64,000 bases of DNA from Paraphysomonas bandaiensis (GCA_965644295.1 CBFFRP010000167.1:62001-126000), one strand, 5' to 3'; positions 23,683-35,572 are shown, counted from the stretch's first letter. The notes: generated from the sequence alone by a model not told the origin. Numbers and translations are program-made.

Positions 23683-25010
23683 GATTATAATCAGGTTGGG
23701 GGTATGAGGGCGTAAGTGTCTTTAGAGGTGATGTAATGTGATGCTGATCTTATCTTGATACACACACACTGCATATGTACCATATACGTACAGATCTCGA
23801 CTATACATACTTGCAGCTATACCATATAGAGCCCAATACGCCCATATATCTATACACACACCCCACACACAATTTTTTTGTATACGTATATCACACCAAA
23901 AACATGATGGCTGTATTCTTGTAGTGTTGTGTGTTGCAACAATTATACTAAAATACAGAAATCTTCAAAAGACTTTTCAGTTTTTCAGATAGTGATTCTC
24001 AGCTTCAATCCAATGACTGATCAAACTAAGTCAATATAGAGGTCATTAGCATATATATACGCAGAATAAGAGTGAAATTGCAACTTTTTTCATCTATTCA
24101 TGGTTCATGTAGGGGATTTCTTCGGGCTCCAGGTCAACGAATTACCACCTGTGCAAGTAATAGTCCGTTTAATGCATTTGAGTGAACTCACAACCTTTTC
24201 TCTATAGCGCCTACAAATCATTCATATTTAATATATAGGCTATTTAGTAACAGTAGTATGGTGGCCATGGATGTCTTATATAGCCAGCTATTCCAGAAAA
24301 TTAACGCAATACTAACTTTGAAAGATAATATATCATACTCTGACGAATTAGCTTTGTGTTTGGCACTTGTGCGCAAATCAATGTATATACGCTAATAGTT
24401 TATAATTTATTTCTGCGGCCCGTCGTTACTCTTTCAACATTATTTATAATTAGCTGGAGCTATTTTAATTAAGACACTGGGGTAAGGAATACACTAATAC
24501 TGCCTACTCTGACGAATGAAAAATAATACCAATAACCCACTGAGCAATTCGGCACAAACAAAAATATTCTGTTCAAAAAATGAATGATCTACTTGAACGG
24601 TGAATATCTCCCGATGTTGATATGTACAATATACCTTAATTTATCAATCTGTCCCTTTTTCGTAATTTATGACTCCGATCTCGTGACTCTAAAATATATA
24701 ATGCAGCTGTATATGAGAATTATTTGTGCCAAATAGTTGAATTATTTATTAGTTTGACGATGTCAATTCTACAATTCATATTAACTAGGTTCAGTAGCAC
24801 ATTTCTATATTGCAAGCAAGAATACGTCTGCTATCTTATTGAATAGATGGGAAAAGTATGCTATCCTGTTCGAGTGGAAACTTTACCACAGAACTAATCC
24901 TCTATTTAACATTTTCAGAATAACTCAGTCACGACTGTAGGTACGCTATTTCTACATTAGGAAAATGTCGCTACTTAAAATGATAGACGGATATATACGC
25001 CACGGCTAAA
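23683..25010. other. AT-rich intergenic, no gene
   Basis: About 1.3 kb of AT-rich sequence between two genes on the same strand. No exon chain, RNA gene or repeat copy was recognised. Confidence 0.45.
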
Positions 25011-25941
25011 TTAATAGAACAGCATCTGTGGAAGCTCTAGAATGCGCTCTTCTATTACACTTTCTGCCGTATCCCTATCTGCTCTAATAGCATCCACAAT
25101 TAGTGATCGTAGCTCCATGTGGCTTCGTGGACCTAGCATCCAGAAATTCCTATCGTCCCTCTGAATTCTAAATCAGTCCCATCATTAACTGCTCTGTGTG
25201 ATAATACCTGCAGCCAATTGTCTTCGTGCATCCGAAACAGAAAACGCTCCGCGTCTCTGTTGGTCCAATCATATCCCTTCTCATGTGCCCTCAGATTATG
25301 AATGGTGTATGTGCTGGAATGGGAAAACAGAGTCAGCAAACGACGCATATAGAAATTGCACATGCCTCAGATGTTTCTCTGTCGCCAGAGCCCTGCACAC
25401 ACTCTTGAAAAATTGAAGCTCTCTAATACAAAAAATTATTCCTCTAATAAAGAACTTGATTTACACATACACTACGGAATAAGGAGATCCGTAAGTAGTC
25501 GCGACATAATCGTCATCCTGACAGTTGCCACATTATTCATTCAATAAAGAATAAAAAAATTACCATATTCGCAGCCCCATGAAACACAGTAACTCCATTG
25601 TCACTAGGCATTCGCAATGTCCGTACCGAAAACCCAAGTGGGTAGAGTATTCTGTTAATTTTTTCGAAAGTGCCTTTCAAGGGATCGTGTCCTAACAAGT
25701 AATAAGAAACCATGCACTTCTCCACTGCATCACATCACTCACCATCGAGAGATATTTTATCAGTAAAATCATTGTTTAACTCAGCAATATATGTCTTGAG
25801 TACGCTGTCTTCGACCATCCCCAGAGACTGTGAGATATAATGAACGGTATTATCATCGACACGAATCGCACTACTCACCATAAGTATCTGCGCAACTGCC
25901 TTCTCGATATCTAATAATGACATGATACCCTGATATTTCAA
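25011..25941 (-). CDS. NSE1-like SMC5/6 complex subunit, apparently without the RING
   Basis: Exons on the minus strand: 25743-25941 (start MKYQGIM or MSLLDIEK), 25564-25691, one or two middle exons between about 25208 and 25450, and 25011-25160. The first join restores SLDGHDPLKGTFEKINRILYPLGF, the winged-helix 1 end of Nse1 where ...INNINSVLESLYIEI is found in human. The later block YDWTNRDAERFLFRMHEDNWLQRDDRNF... aligns with the second winged helix (KEAEQVLQKFVQNKWLIEKEGEF), and ML-GPRSHMELR matches the (L/H)G-RA-LE-E block. After this the frame ends QMLFY-stop with no C-x2-C/H RING. Nse1 acts with Nse3/Nse4 in DNA repair (established); most Nse1 proteins carry a C-terminal RING, so its absence here is notable or the gene continues by an exon I missed. 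Middle exon boundaries are uncertain. Confidence 0.68.
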
Positions 25942-26636
25942 TCCAGATCAACAGCTAATAAGTGCCATGCAGAGGTACTTTCACATATAAATATCTACTC
26001 ACTGCCTTTCTAGCTACTCTCGTCAATCATATACATATATGGTACGTCGAGCAGTATATGGAACACTGTACGACACTATGGACATAAAAATCGTATACAC
26101 AGGAAGTGGATGAAACTGAAAACTGAACCTATTGAAGATACTCTTCGGATACTGATTTAAAATCAGAAAATACACACAAAAGTATCCAGAATTGGACAAA
26201 AAAAGCCCCTCTATTTTTCCTGTTATTTAATATTTCTCTGGTTTTTACGAAGTAGAATAGATTTTTACAGGATTTCAACAGATTTTCTTGTTCAACGAAA
26301 TTTAATTTAAAAAAATTTAGTTATAAAAAATGCGTAACTAGTTTGATGCACTCAAAAAACTATGACAAGGACATTTTTGGGGCGTTTTTTTCCAAGATCT
26401 TGAATCTGAAATACGCTTCCCTTCTATACTTCTGTATTACGTATGAAATACCACAGTATGATACTATCCAAATGGTATGATCCGCATACCATACTATACA
26501 TACAGCTATACATCTATATACATAGCATACATACATACACATCCACAGGCTGTACCATACAAATAGATATAGATACCGATCAGAGACATCAGCGTGTCAT
26601 CTCATGCCTTATTACTCATACTCTGTGTGAGTTTCA
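25942..26636. other. Divergent intergenic region
   Basis: Spacer between NSE1-like (-) and HDAC (+). Contains GGTACG and TGTACG near 26040-26070, several GGTATGATC/GCATACC words at 26460-26500, and a short CATACATA run near 26525. No coding sequence recognised. Confidence 0.35.
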
Positions 26637-29600
26637 ATGGACAGCAGTCATCAACAGCCGCAGCATCACCAGCAGCAAGCAGCGGTGTCTACAGAGGGTC
26701 CAGGAAGCAGTCCTCTGTATCTTCACGACGCCACCTCTGGAGGGGCTGGATACACTCTATCCACACCTACTGTCGGTAGGATCCCTCCTATAGAGTCCTT
26801 ATCTCGCAGTGTGTATCGCATGACGCCCTCTGCCTCTATAGACACTGATTCCTCTATTGCCTCGCATGACTATACAGACACAGCTCACACTGCTACTGTC
26901 AGACACTTGTCGCCCTTCACCACTCCGGAAATGCCGGCTCATACTACGATTTCACGACCGGGGAGTTCACATGTGAAGATAGAACATAAATTGCCTACAC
27001 ATTTACCTACTCAGAAAACCACTAACTCCCAACCCAGTGATGATGATGACGATGACATCTCAGTGTGCCCCCAAGGCGCAGAAGCGACTGGACGGTGGAC
27101 TAAAGAGGAACATGAGCTCTTTCTGGAGGCCCTCAATAAATACGGAAAAGAGTGGAAGAAGGTTGCGGCCATGGTAAAGACTCGTACCGTGGTTCAAACA
27201 CGAACCCATGCTCAAAAGTATTTCCAAAAGGTTCAAAAGTATGTGTTCTCCGACCCTGCTGAGTCCCACGAAGATGTACAACATCCAATGGGTGTTACCC
27301 CACCCTCTGGTGGCAGTGAACATCAAAAGTCTACTTCCAGCAAGCGGCCTCGTACCGATGTGGATCGCATACGACCATTACTATCCTCTCAGAAGCAGCA
27401 GCCTTCATCGAATTCAAAACAGTACGACAGTGACTACTTCTACTGCGACGCAGAAATTCCGCCGGCTTTACGCAATAACTCTACTCCAGTTCAACCCTCT
27501 GGACCTCTTCGTATACCCTCTCGGAATCGCCCTGATCTGCCCCCACCCTCTCCAGCCTCGTGTGGGAAGCGAAAGGCTGTGGAAGTGGCCGTCGCTCAGG
27601 CTTTAACCGGGTCCGCCTCTCCAGTGGACATGGAGAGTGGAATTCACACTCTTGCATCAATGAAAGAAGCTGTATTGCGTCCTCACCCGGCTCTACGTCC
27701 GTCCACCTCCACAGGATCATCAGGAGGTGCGGGCGGTCTCTCTATCATAAATCCGGAGCACCTGCCATCGGCATCTTTTCATTCTGATGATGAACCGCAT
27801 ACACCATGGGATGGTGATATGCGAGAGCTTGAAAAGAAACAACAAATGTCTTCTTCTGCTCAGCTACTAGTCTCTACCACTGCCGAGCAGAACGAGTTCA
27901 TCGGCAATGTGTGCGCGGCAGTTACAACTGGTGATGTAGTGGAGCTTAAACGTCTACTAGAATCGGCAAAAAAAATAGAACCTTTGACCCCTCAAACTTC
28001 GGAGCGTCAAGATGTCGGCAGAGCCAACCTTTCCGGCTCAATATCGTCACCACAATCAACCCCAATGCCCCCTCCTACCTCCTCCAGTGTAGTAGTATCG
28101 GCTGACTCACAAACACAATCTACGCCCCCAAGAATCGCAGACATGTTGAACCGCGTGAACGAAAACGGGGAGTCTGCATTAATGATTGCGTGTTATGGAG
28201 GCATTGACGGCAGAAGGAATGATCAAGAAAAAACACTTGAAATATGCAAGCTCCTTGTGGAAGCTGGAGCCTCCCCCTCTCTCGCCAATATTCGCATGCG
28301 AACCTGTCTGCATATCGCCGCTGAGCGAGGCTTCGAAACTGTCGCTAAGTATGTAGTTCTGAAAGGGTGCCCAGTGAACGACGCGGACGAGAATGGCGAC
28401 ACGGCTGTACATATCGCAGTTCAGTGTGGCCACGTTAAAGTACTTCAGGTACTCATTAATTGCGGTGCTAATTGTCACATTCGCAACCACAATGCACGCT
28501 GTGCCCTTGATATGGCTGTAGACTGCTCAGCGCAAAATTTGTCACGAAAGGATATCCGACAAACTATGCTTATGCTTGAGCCCCGAATGCGGTCGCTAAT
28601 ACTGTACCATGAAGACTGCCTTGAACATGCAGCGCGGCGTGAATCTGACTGGGAGGGACCCGACAGACTGGAGGGTATCATGTCTCTGCTCCAGGATAGC
28701 GGCACATTTGCCTCATACGAAATCGAGATATCTAATCAATTCGAAAAGGCGCACGTAGAGCTTTTGAGCCGTGTGCACTCCCCAGACTATATTGCTTTCG
28801 TGAACACACTTTCCAAACAGGTGCAGGAATCCGGCAAGTTTGCAGCTGCTGCTGTGCCCTTCACACCTCATGTTCAGAAAACGATGATGCGACAAGACTC
28901 GTCAGAGACTAAGCACCCCGAGGTGTGTGACACTTCATTTTCCAGCGGTACACTAAAAGCCGCGAGGCGCGCTGCTGGTGCAGTAGCACACGCTGTAGAC
29001 CGCGTGTTACTGGGCAGGAATCGTAACGCGTTTTGTGTCGTTCGACCACCAGGGCACCATGCAGGATACAGAGGATTGCTCGATGGGGGAAAATCATGTG
29101 GATTTTGTATATTCAATTCCGTAGCAGCAGGGGCTCTTCATGCATTGGAGGCCCACCACTGCGAGCGCGTTGCGATTATTGACATCGATGTGCATCATGG
29201 TGAGATTAAGTACAACACTATACGATGTGTCTTGTTTGATTAAATTGAGAACTATAGGTAATGGGACAGAGGATATAGTACGTCGATACCAACACCCGTC
29301 GCGGTTATTTTTCTTTAGCTTGCACCTCTTTGAGAAGGATGACGAAGTGGATTACGAGTTCTTTCCTGGTAGTGGGGGTGAGGACGACACCACACACAAT
29401 ATTATCAATGTGCCTATTCCTCCCATGTGGCTGGAGTCGAGCGTGTCTTCGCACAGTACTCGGTCAACTGGCAAGCCATCGACCCCTGTAAGTATATGTT
29501 TTATTCCCTGTGGTTTTATCTTAGCGCAATGCACAGTCAACTCGCTCAGGCAGAGATGCTTTCAAACAAGCTATCACCCAACGCCTGATTCCCTCTCTAC

Positions 29601-30006
29601 GCGCATTCTCACCCGACCTTATTCTTCTTTCCACGGGTACGATAGCTAGTATTACCTGAATCATGTCATGTGTATGTGCGCAGGTTTTGATTGTGCGGAG
29701 GGCGATGTTGGTAACATGCGCAATGGCTCAAGTGCCCCTCCAGCACGGGGAATGAATCTTAAACCTATAGACTTCGAGTGGGTGACTATGGAGCTGGTAA
29801 AAATATCAGATATATGTTGCAACGGAAGGTTGGTGAGTGTATTGGAAGGAGGATATGGAACATATCCTACGCCCAGTGGATCGAATGGTAAAAGTTCACA
29901 GAAAAGCAAAGGCAACGGGCTTAATCGCAGTATACTATCAGAGGCTGCATGTGCACATGTTTCCAGGTTGGTAGATCCCTACGGATATGTTGAGCCGACT
30001 CCATAG
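26637..30006 (+). CDS. Myb (SHAQKYF)-ankyrin-class II histone deacetylase fusion
   Basis: Four exons: 26637-29199, 29258-29487, 29525-29636 and 29684-30006, giving 1075 residues. Domains in order: a disordered Gln/Ser/Pro N terminus; a single Myb/SANT domain near 151-203 with GRWTKEEHELFLEALNKYG.EW and RTHAQKYFQKVQK (SHAQKYF class); a long Ser/Pro linker; about four ankyrin repeats near 505-640 (NENGESALMIACYGG, MRTCLHIAAERG, NGDTAVHIAVQCG); and an HDAC domain from about 660. HDAC signatures are RPPGHHAGYRG, CIFNSVAAGA, the metal/catalytic DIDVHHGNGTE (across the first splice), FFSLHLFEKD, YEFFPGSG, GFDCAEGD and VSVLEGGY. All zinc-binding and catalytic residues appear present, so it should be active. 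The Myb and ankyrin modules would target the enzyme to DNA or partners (inference). Confidence 0.93.
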
Positions 30007-30300
30007 GTGTTTTCTAACCATAAGAGAAACGTGATACAGTTGTGCCTTTAGTTTGTGAATTAATTGGTAATAATGATGTCGTTTGTAGTATCGCTTGTAG
30101 TTGCTGCGCTTAGTATCTGATTGTAAGCATACTTTAAGAATGGGAGAAGCTAGGTATACTATTGTAATCACCACCAGAAGTTAATTTACATATATAATTT
30201 ATAATAAGCATATTTGTATGCCGCAAGTAACTAGAAATATTATTCAACCTAGTCTAATTGGTTGAATTACGTGGTCAAAGTATACACCTGGTTGAATAAT

Positions 30301-30990
30301 GTACTAGATCAACTCAAACAATAAACCCCCATATTTCTATAACAAGTAGTGAATATCTAATACCCCGGATCCCCTTAAGGTGGGCCCAGTCCCGGATGCC
30401 TGTTTATTCGTCAGGGCCCAAAGACATCTACACAAGCATTTGGATATGTGTGGACAGAACAATATCTGCTGACTGTATATATATTATGCGGCTCACGTTA
30501 GTTTCCTGGAGAAATATCTCCGGTACATACCCCCCAGAACACCACGAAAAGATGAAAGTCCGACTTTGTTGAGGGTACAACAAATTCACTCCTACCGCAG
30601 AGGGTACTAAGGGAATAGCAACTGCGAGGTGTTGAAATTGGTACATAAGTGTTATGGTGAATGTTATGACGCAATATAAAGAGATAAGAGTGTCAGAAAT
30701 GTAAACAGCTAGGTGTCATTTCATAGCTGCACTGTTGTAAGTTTGAGGATTACAGCAGAAGATGACTTGGAGTGTTTGATGATCTGATTTTGAAAGTTGA
30801 CATCATTGTGGTTTACCAATAAACGTGTACTATAATAATAAAGTCAAATACGTAATACGATTGTCAATATATATAAATATCATAATTAAGTGATTTTCTG
30901 TCCAAACAGAATATTGAAGTTGAATGTCTATATTTTCCCGGTGCTAACATGAGCTTTCTTTTGAACCCAATTCAGGTCAAAAAACATTGC
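30301..30990 (+). repeat. Dispersed repeat family R2, copy interrupted by R1
   Basis: 30301-30345 matches 54000-54045 (GTACTAGATCAACTCAA..AATAAACCCC), and 30576-30990 matches 54047-54640 and 39240-39860. Shared words include AATAGCAACTGCGAGGTGTTGAAA and ATTGAAGTTGAATGTCTAT. A segment near 30690 (GTCAGAAATGTAAACAG) also recurs at 40068. The copy is split by an R1 element at 30355-30575. Copies are diverged, so no intact coding sequence remains. Nature (LINE-like or non-autonomous) is not known. Confidence 0.7.
30355..30575 (-). repeat. Dispersed repeat R1, truncated copy nested in R2
   Basis: Reverse orientation relative to R1 at 40719-41130 and 62838-63244. It contains the words GGGCCCAGTCCCGGATGCC, TCTGTTTATTCGT and CGTGGTGTTCTGG (reading the minus strand), and ends at GGGT..CAACAAA. 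It lacks the about 180-190 bp distal part seen in the other two copies. It divides R2, which is continuous at 54 kb. Confidence 0.7.
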
Positions 30991-31021
30991 ATAGCATTAC
31001 ATGGTACCAGGGATTCACTTC

Positions 31022-32111
31022 AAGTCGAGGTAATACCAAAACCTGGGTTTTGATGTAAAACCTGGTGAAATTTTTGGTGATGGTCGGAAAAGGGTATAAC
31101 TATGCACAATAAGTAACTATGAAGTTAATAACAGTGTGAAGAGTATTATTTATAATATTTTTTACTAATTTCTTCCATATTACTTCAGTTTTACAGCAAT
31201 AAAAGTCACCGACTACACATATATATTACATACAGTTCACAAGTATGAACTATAACCATCTCACTAAACACCACTACACCATCTCAGAATACACCCACAT
31301 ACCATCTCACTATACACCCATATACCATCTCACTATACACCCATACCATATTACTATGCATCACTATACCATCCCACTATATTATACCACTATACCATCT
31401 ACTGTATGCCACTATACCACCTAACTATACATCAATACACTATCTCACTATACACCCATATACCATCTCACTATACACCCATATACCATCTCACTATACA
31501 CCCATACCATATTACTATGCATCACTATACCATCCCACTATATTATACCACTATACCATCTACTGTATACCACTATACCACCTAACTATACATCACTACA
31601 CTATCTCACTATACACCCATATACCATTTCACTATACACCTACGTATGGGACAAATCATACGCGATGGGCAGAAACCAAGCCAAAGGAAAAACCGGGCCT
31701 GATCACATAACAACGGCCTCAGCATGCGCAGACTGTGCACTCCCAATCGACAACATGGCACACGGCTGTTGCCGCGTCGTTTCCGAGCATAGGTACTAAT
31801 ACTACTGTAAGTAGTAGTGGTAAAGATGGCTATATGCGTATGCAATGTATCCGAAATCAGGCTATTCGGTTGGAGCGTTTGCAGTCTCAAGCGAAGCAGA
31901 TGTAGCTATATGAGAATATGATATTACAAAACACAAGTAATAATAGCAGGGCCAACTTTTAACGCAATAAATACTGCTAATAACAACTATACTTGCGACT
32001 TTTTCTTTATCTTTAACCTCTCAGATACAAATTACAGTAAAATAATAACTCAATACTTATATATGAAACCTGGTGAAATTGCTTTACCAGGTTTTGGTAT
32101 TACCACGACTT
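31022..32111. mobile_element. Non-autonomous DNA transposon (about 1.09 kb) with 25-bp terminal inverted repeats
   Basis: Left end 31022-31046 begins AAGTCGAGGTAATACC, and right end 32087-32111 ends GGTATTACCACGACTT. The two 25-bp ends are inverted repeats with one mismatch, CCAGGTTTTGGTATTACC being common. Flanks are TTC on the left and TTC on the right, a possible 3-bp target duplication. Inside each end is a shared AACCTGGTGAAATT. No transposase reading frame is present, so it would depend on a partner. The interior is largely a CATCTCACTATACACCCATA minisatellite. Confidence 0.7.
31255..31640. repeat. Minisatellite with higher-order repeat
   Basis: Tandem units of about 20-25 bp built from CTATACCATCTCACTATACACCCATA variants. 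A composite unit recurs: CCATACCATATTACTATGC at 31341 and again at 31502, giving a higher-order period of about 161 bp. It lies inside the TIR-flanked element. Confidence 0.9.
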
Positions 32112-32879
32112 TTCATTCGTAGCAGACACCCCGTGAAATGCCGCTTCCCTTCCTGTCATCAACCTCAGTACAACTGATGGCCAGGCTATCCAGTTTTTTG
32201 TTGATATAAACACCATTGAACAGGGGGATATATACTTATCGGAACACTTCAGCTCAACATACACCTTTATGGTTGTATCGTGTGTATCAGATCTACATGC
32301 CGGTCATATATTAAAATATTAAATGAATGCTGCTCACACCTTGTCTATTATTACTGCTGCGGGTCACTGCTTACTGCTTACAGTATCCACTGGTTGTCAA
32401 CCTCCAAATGATTAGGCATTAGGCAAAACCACTGCGCATTACACGAATTAAATACAATATTATTTCAGTGCATGGCATCATACAACGAGCTTTATTTGTG
32501 GTGTTACGCTTCAATGTTCAATGGTCGTGTCACGCTTATCCCATGGTACAAGTTGCTTGTAGAAGCGTACACTGGGGTAGAACTAAATATATATGTATGT
32601 ATTTAGAGCTACTGGTTGCTGATTGCAATACAATATCTAGTAAAATTCATACGGACACAACTCGGGCATCGTATGGTTCAATATTTTATTAATTATACTC
32701 TGCACCTACCCTGTATTCGTCATGATTTTGTGAATGGTGAAAACACAGTTCTGATAGTTTTGTTCGCGAAAGAGCTGTACAACAGTATCTTACTATGCAA
32801 CACTATAACATGCGACATTGCTACATATACAGCTTAATAAATGCAATATTTCGAGCTGTATCCTAGCACCGCTACTAAA
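32112..32879. other. Intergenic 3' flank
   Basis: Between the TIR element and the TPR-ankyrin gene. Short overlapping frames at 32468-32837 have no family resemblance. Nothing else recognised. Confidence 0.35.
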
Positions 32880-35213
32880 TTAGGACTTTTTCCAAACTGT
32901 AAGTGAATTCTTGTAATTTGGCCAATTTTTCATTTCGATCGTTTGGGTACATTCAAAATGAGATTTTAGATAATCAATTGTATCCGTCGGTTTTCCAGGA
33001 GGACATAGATCTAGGTTTCCGATTATAATAATTTTATCGCCCGAGTATGACCGCAAAAGTGCTTCGTCTGCCTCAACACCTTCCTTGGAAGAGGTGGCAA
33101 GCACGTTAGATATTGGCCAAAGAAGCACCAAGGTCCTTTCTTGGAAATCTTTTAGGTCTTCTACATTGGCTATCGCTCCTTCTACATTGAAGTAGAACGG
33201 CGGGAGGTCAAAACTTGACTTCACAAGTAGCATATCCAACTGTCTATCTGTCGCATGTTCTCTCAGCATCTTCACCCAGTAATCACCGCCTGTGGATACC
33301 ATAAATACCAGAGGCCCGGTAGATACGATAGCATCTAGCACTGGTTGAGAGGGAATACAAGCTGAGAAAACAGATACCAGGGGCTCACGCACAAGCATGC
33401 AGTAGTCATTCCATCGACCACAAAGAAGGAAGTCGTCCGCACTGCTACGCGAAAAGATAGCCTCGCCTTTAGCTCTGGCTCCTGCTGCTGTCATCATGAT
33501 AGAGAGACGTGCCTGATCCAGCTTCGATCCATTAGCATGGGCAGCCTCAGGATTGTCTGCTGGAGTCCACCGACGGAAAAGTGCATCCGAGAGGAAGGTA
33601 TCCTGCAGTTTGTCGAAAATTGCGGTATAGATGTTCCCTTTCGCAGTGGCCAGGTATTTCCCGCACATTTCCTTGCTTCCTCCAGCATCCTCAACTGCGC
33701 GGGTAAATCGTCCAATCGAATCCGCAAGACGGCGCTGTACTAAATATGTGGCAGGTTTCGCATCAGCCTTTCCTACCTTCTCAGCAGCAGTCTTTTTGTA
33801 GCTCTGTAGGTACTGGTTGAGTTCGCGCTTTAGTTCCATTACCAAGTGGGATAGCTTGAAGCACTTCATGTCCTCGAGATATTCTTCAAGCACACCCTTC
33901 AATTCTTCTCTTTTATCAGCTTTAGCTTTCTCATCTTCTTCCTTTCGTTGTTCTCTCTCTTCATCGTCGTCACCCTCCTCATTCTGCTCACCCTCCTCAT
34001 TCTGCTCTACCTCCTCAGAAGGCACACACGCGTCTAAGAGTGTCTGTACCATCTCACTGTTCTCATCCCCTTTGGCGCCTATTAGCGCCCATACAATAGG
34101 AGAAAACCCATTGGCGGATCGTAAATTAAGCTTTGCACCCGCTTCAATGAGTAATGCTGCCGAGCTGATGTCCCCTGACTGACAAGCATAAGAGAGAGCA
34201 TGCAACCCGTGGACATTTTGATTGTTTATCACGGACTTGCTCTCTATGAGCATGTCCACCATTTCATCGTTGGTCCGCATTCCACCTTCTCCGTCAGCCA
34301 CGCGAATACTGTTGGGCGCACAGGCTACCATTAGTGCAGTCCAGCCCTCAGCATCACAAGTAATTACACTGGCCCCGAATTTAAGTAAAAGTCTCGCGCA
34401 GTCGACGGCCCCCGCTGACGCCATGTGCATTAACGGGGTGTGACCAACATCTTTTTCTCCCTCTTTGTATCGTTGCTCTGCACGCGCTCCATGCATTATT
34501 AATGCTTCCACAAGAGGAAAGACGTCATCTGGATTCTCCTCAGGGGTCTTTGCGCGAATCTTTGCTGCCTGACAGACAGCCCACAATATATTGAAACCCT
34601 TTTCGTCTCTACGGTCGATAAACACACTACCACGAAACATGCTGTCAAGAATGGGCATAATACGCTCTACATTCCCGTGAGAATTAATAATTTCAACTAT
34701 TGTCTTCGATACCATATCAGCAGTGAGGTCTAGAGGTCTTGGAGGAATGGCGACGATATGCTCACTGTCATTATTGATAGCTTCGACGATACGATCCTTG
34801 ATGGAGTCAAGGGCATCATCCGCGGGATCATAGCTTATGGCTCGGTGAATAGAATGTAATGCGGCTTCATACTTTCCTAAATTCTCTAGTGCAATGGCAC
34901 ATCTCGTGTGAATCTTCTGCGCGAGATGGATCTCACTGGCAGCACAGGGGACCGTAAGGGCAAATCTACATAATGATGCAGCCTTCTCATACTCTTCAAG
35001 CTTAATAAAACACTGTATTTGATTAGTGAGGCATCTAAGAGTGCATAGTTCACTCATTGGCAGGGGTCTGAGGGGGTTAAGTGTCATAACTGCGGCGTGA
35101 TAACTCTCAACAGCCTGCTGCCAATTCTTACGAGAGAAATGAAGATCGCCTTCTTTTTTCTTCGCTTCTGCGGTGTCAAGAAGCTTACGAACAGGTGGGG
35201 GGAGATTATTCAT
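32880..35213 (-). CDS. TPR-ankyrin repeat protein, single exon
   Basis: An intronless frame of 777 residues from ATG 35213. Residues about 1-150 form tetratricopeptide helices (AKKKEGDLHFSRKNWQQAVESYHAAV; LEEYEKAASLCRFAL; LENLGKYEAALHSIHRAI). Residues about 190-395 carry ankyrin repeats (DEKGFNILWAVCQAA, VGHTPLMHMASAGAVDCARLLLKFGA, EGWTALMVACAPN, NVHGLHALSYACQSGD, NGFSPIVWALIGAKG). An acidic low-complexity stretch (EEVEQNEEGEQNEEGDDDEE) and a coiled coil precede a C-terminal domain I cannot name; it includes a GRWNDYCMLVREPLVSVF segment and a region with IIIIGNLDLCPPG. It is probably a cytosolic scaffold. Its start faces transketolase across the long CATA repeat. Confidence 0.88.
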   Translation of the reverse strand: MNNLPPPVRKLLDTAEAKKKEGDLHFSRKNWQQAVESYHAAVMTLNPLRPLPMSELCTLRCLTNQIQCFIKLEEYEKAASLCRFALTVPCAASEIHLAQKIHTRCAIALENLGKYEAALHSIHRAISYDPADDALDSIKDRIVEAINNDSEHIVAIPPRPLDLTADMVSKTIVEIINSHGNVERIMPILDSMFRGSVFIDRRDEKGFNILWAVCQAAKIRAKTPEENPDDVFPLVEALIMHGARAEQRYKEGEKDVGHTPLMHMASAGAVDCARLLLKFGASVITCDAEGWTALMVACAPNSIRVADGEGGMRTNDEMVDMLIESKSVINNQNVHGLHALSYACQSGDISSAALLIEAGAKLNLRSANGFSPIVWALIGAKGDENSEMVQTLLDACVPSEEVEQNEEGEQNEEGDDDEEREQRKEEDEKAKADKREELKGVLEEYLEDMKCFKLSHLVMELKRELNQYLQSYKKTAAEKVGKADAKPATYLVQRRLADSIGRFTRAVEDAGGSKEMCGKYLATAKGNIYTAIFDKLQDTFLSDALFRRWTPADNPEAAHANGSKLDQARLSIMMTAAGARAKGEAIFSRSSADDFLLCGRWNDYCMLVREPLVSVFSACIPSQPVLDAIVSTGPLVFMVSTGGDYWVKMLREHATDRQLDMLLVKSSFDLPPFYFNVEGAIANVEDLKDFQERTLVLLWPISNVLATSSKEGVEADEALLRSYSGDKIIIIGNLDLCPPGKPTDTIDYLKSHFECTQTIEMKNWPNYKNSLTVWKKS

Positions 35214-35281
35214 GGCTGCAACAGTGGTGGGGTGATATGCTTACAAATATTAATAGTGGCACATTGCTACATGTGGACTTG

Positions 35282-35572
35282 CATACATACATACATACAT
35301 ACATACATACATACATACATACATACATACATACATACATACATACATACATACATACATACATACATACATACATACATACATACATACATACATACAT
35401 ACATACATACATACATACATACATACATACATACATACATACATACATACATACATACATACATACATACATACATACATACATACATACATACATACAT
35501 ACATACATACATACATACATACATACATACATACATACATACATACATACACACTCACATACATACATACAC
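35282..35572. repeat. (CATA)n microsatellite, about 270 bp nearly perfect
   Basis: Pure CATA tetramers from about 35282 to 35551 (roughly 67 copies), then CACTCA and a second short run to about 35572. It fills the spacer between two divergent genes (35213 minus, 35877 plus). The four long frames here (YIHT, MYVC patterns) are repeat translation only. Length is likely to vary between strains and could be collapsed in an assembly. Confidence 0.98.

Noticed and set aside
31255-31640. Direct repeats resembling a CRISPR array
   Set aside because: Repeats are contiguous with no unique spacers, and this is a eukaryotic locus. It is a minisatellite.
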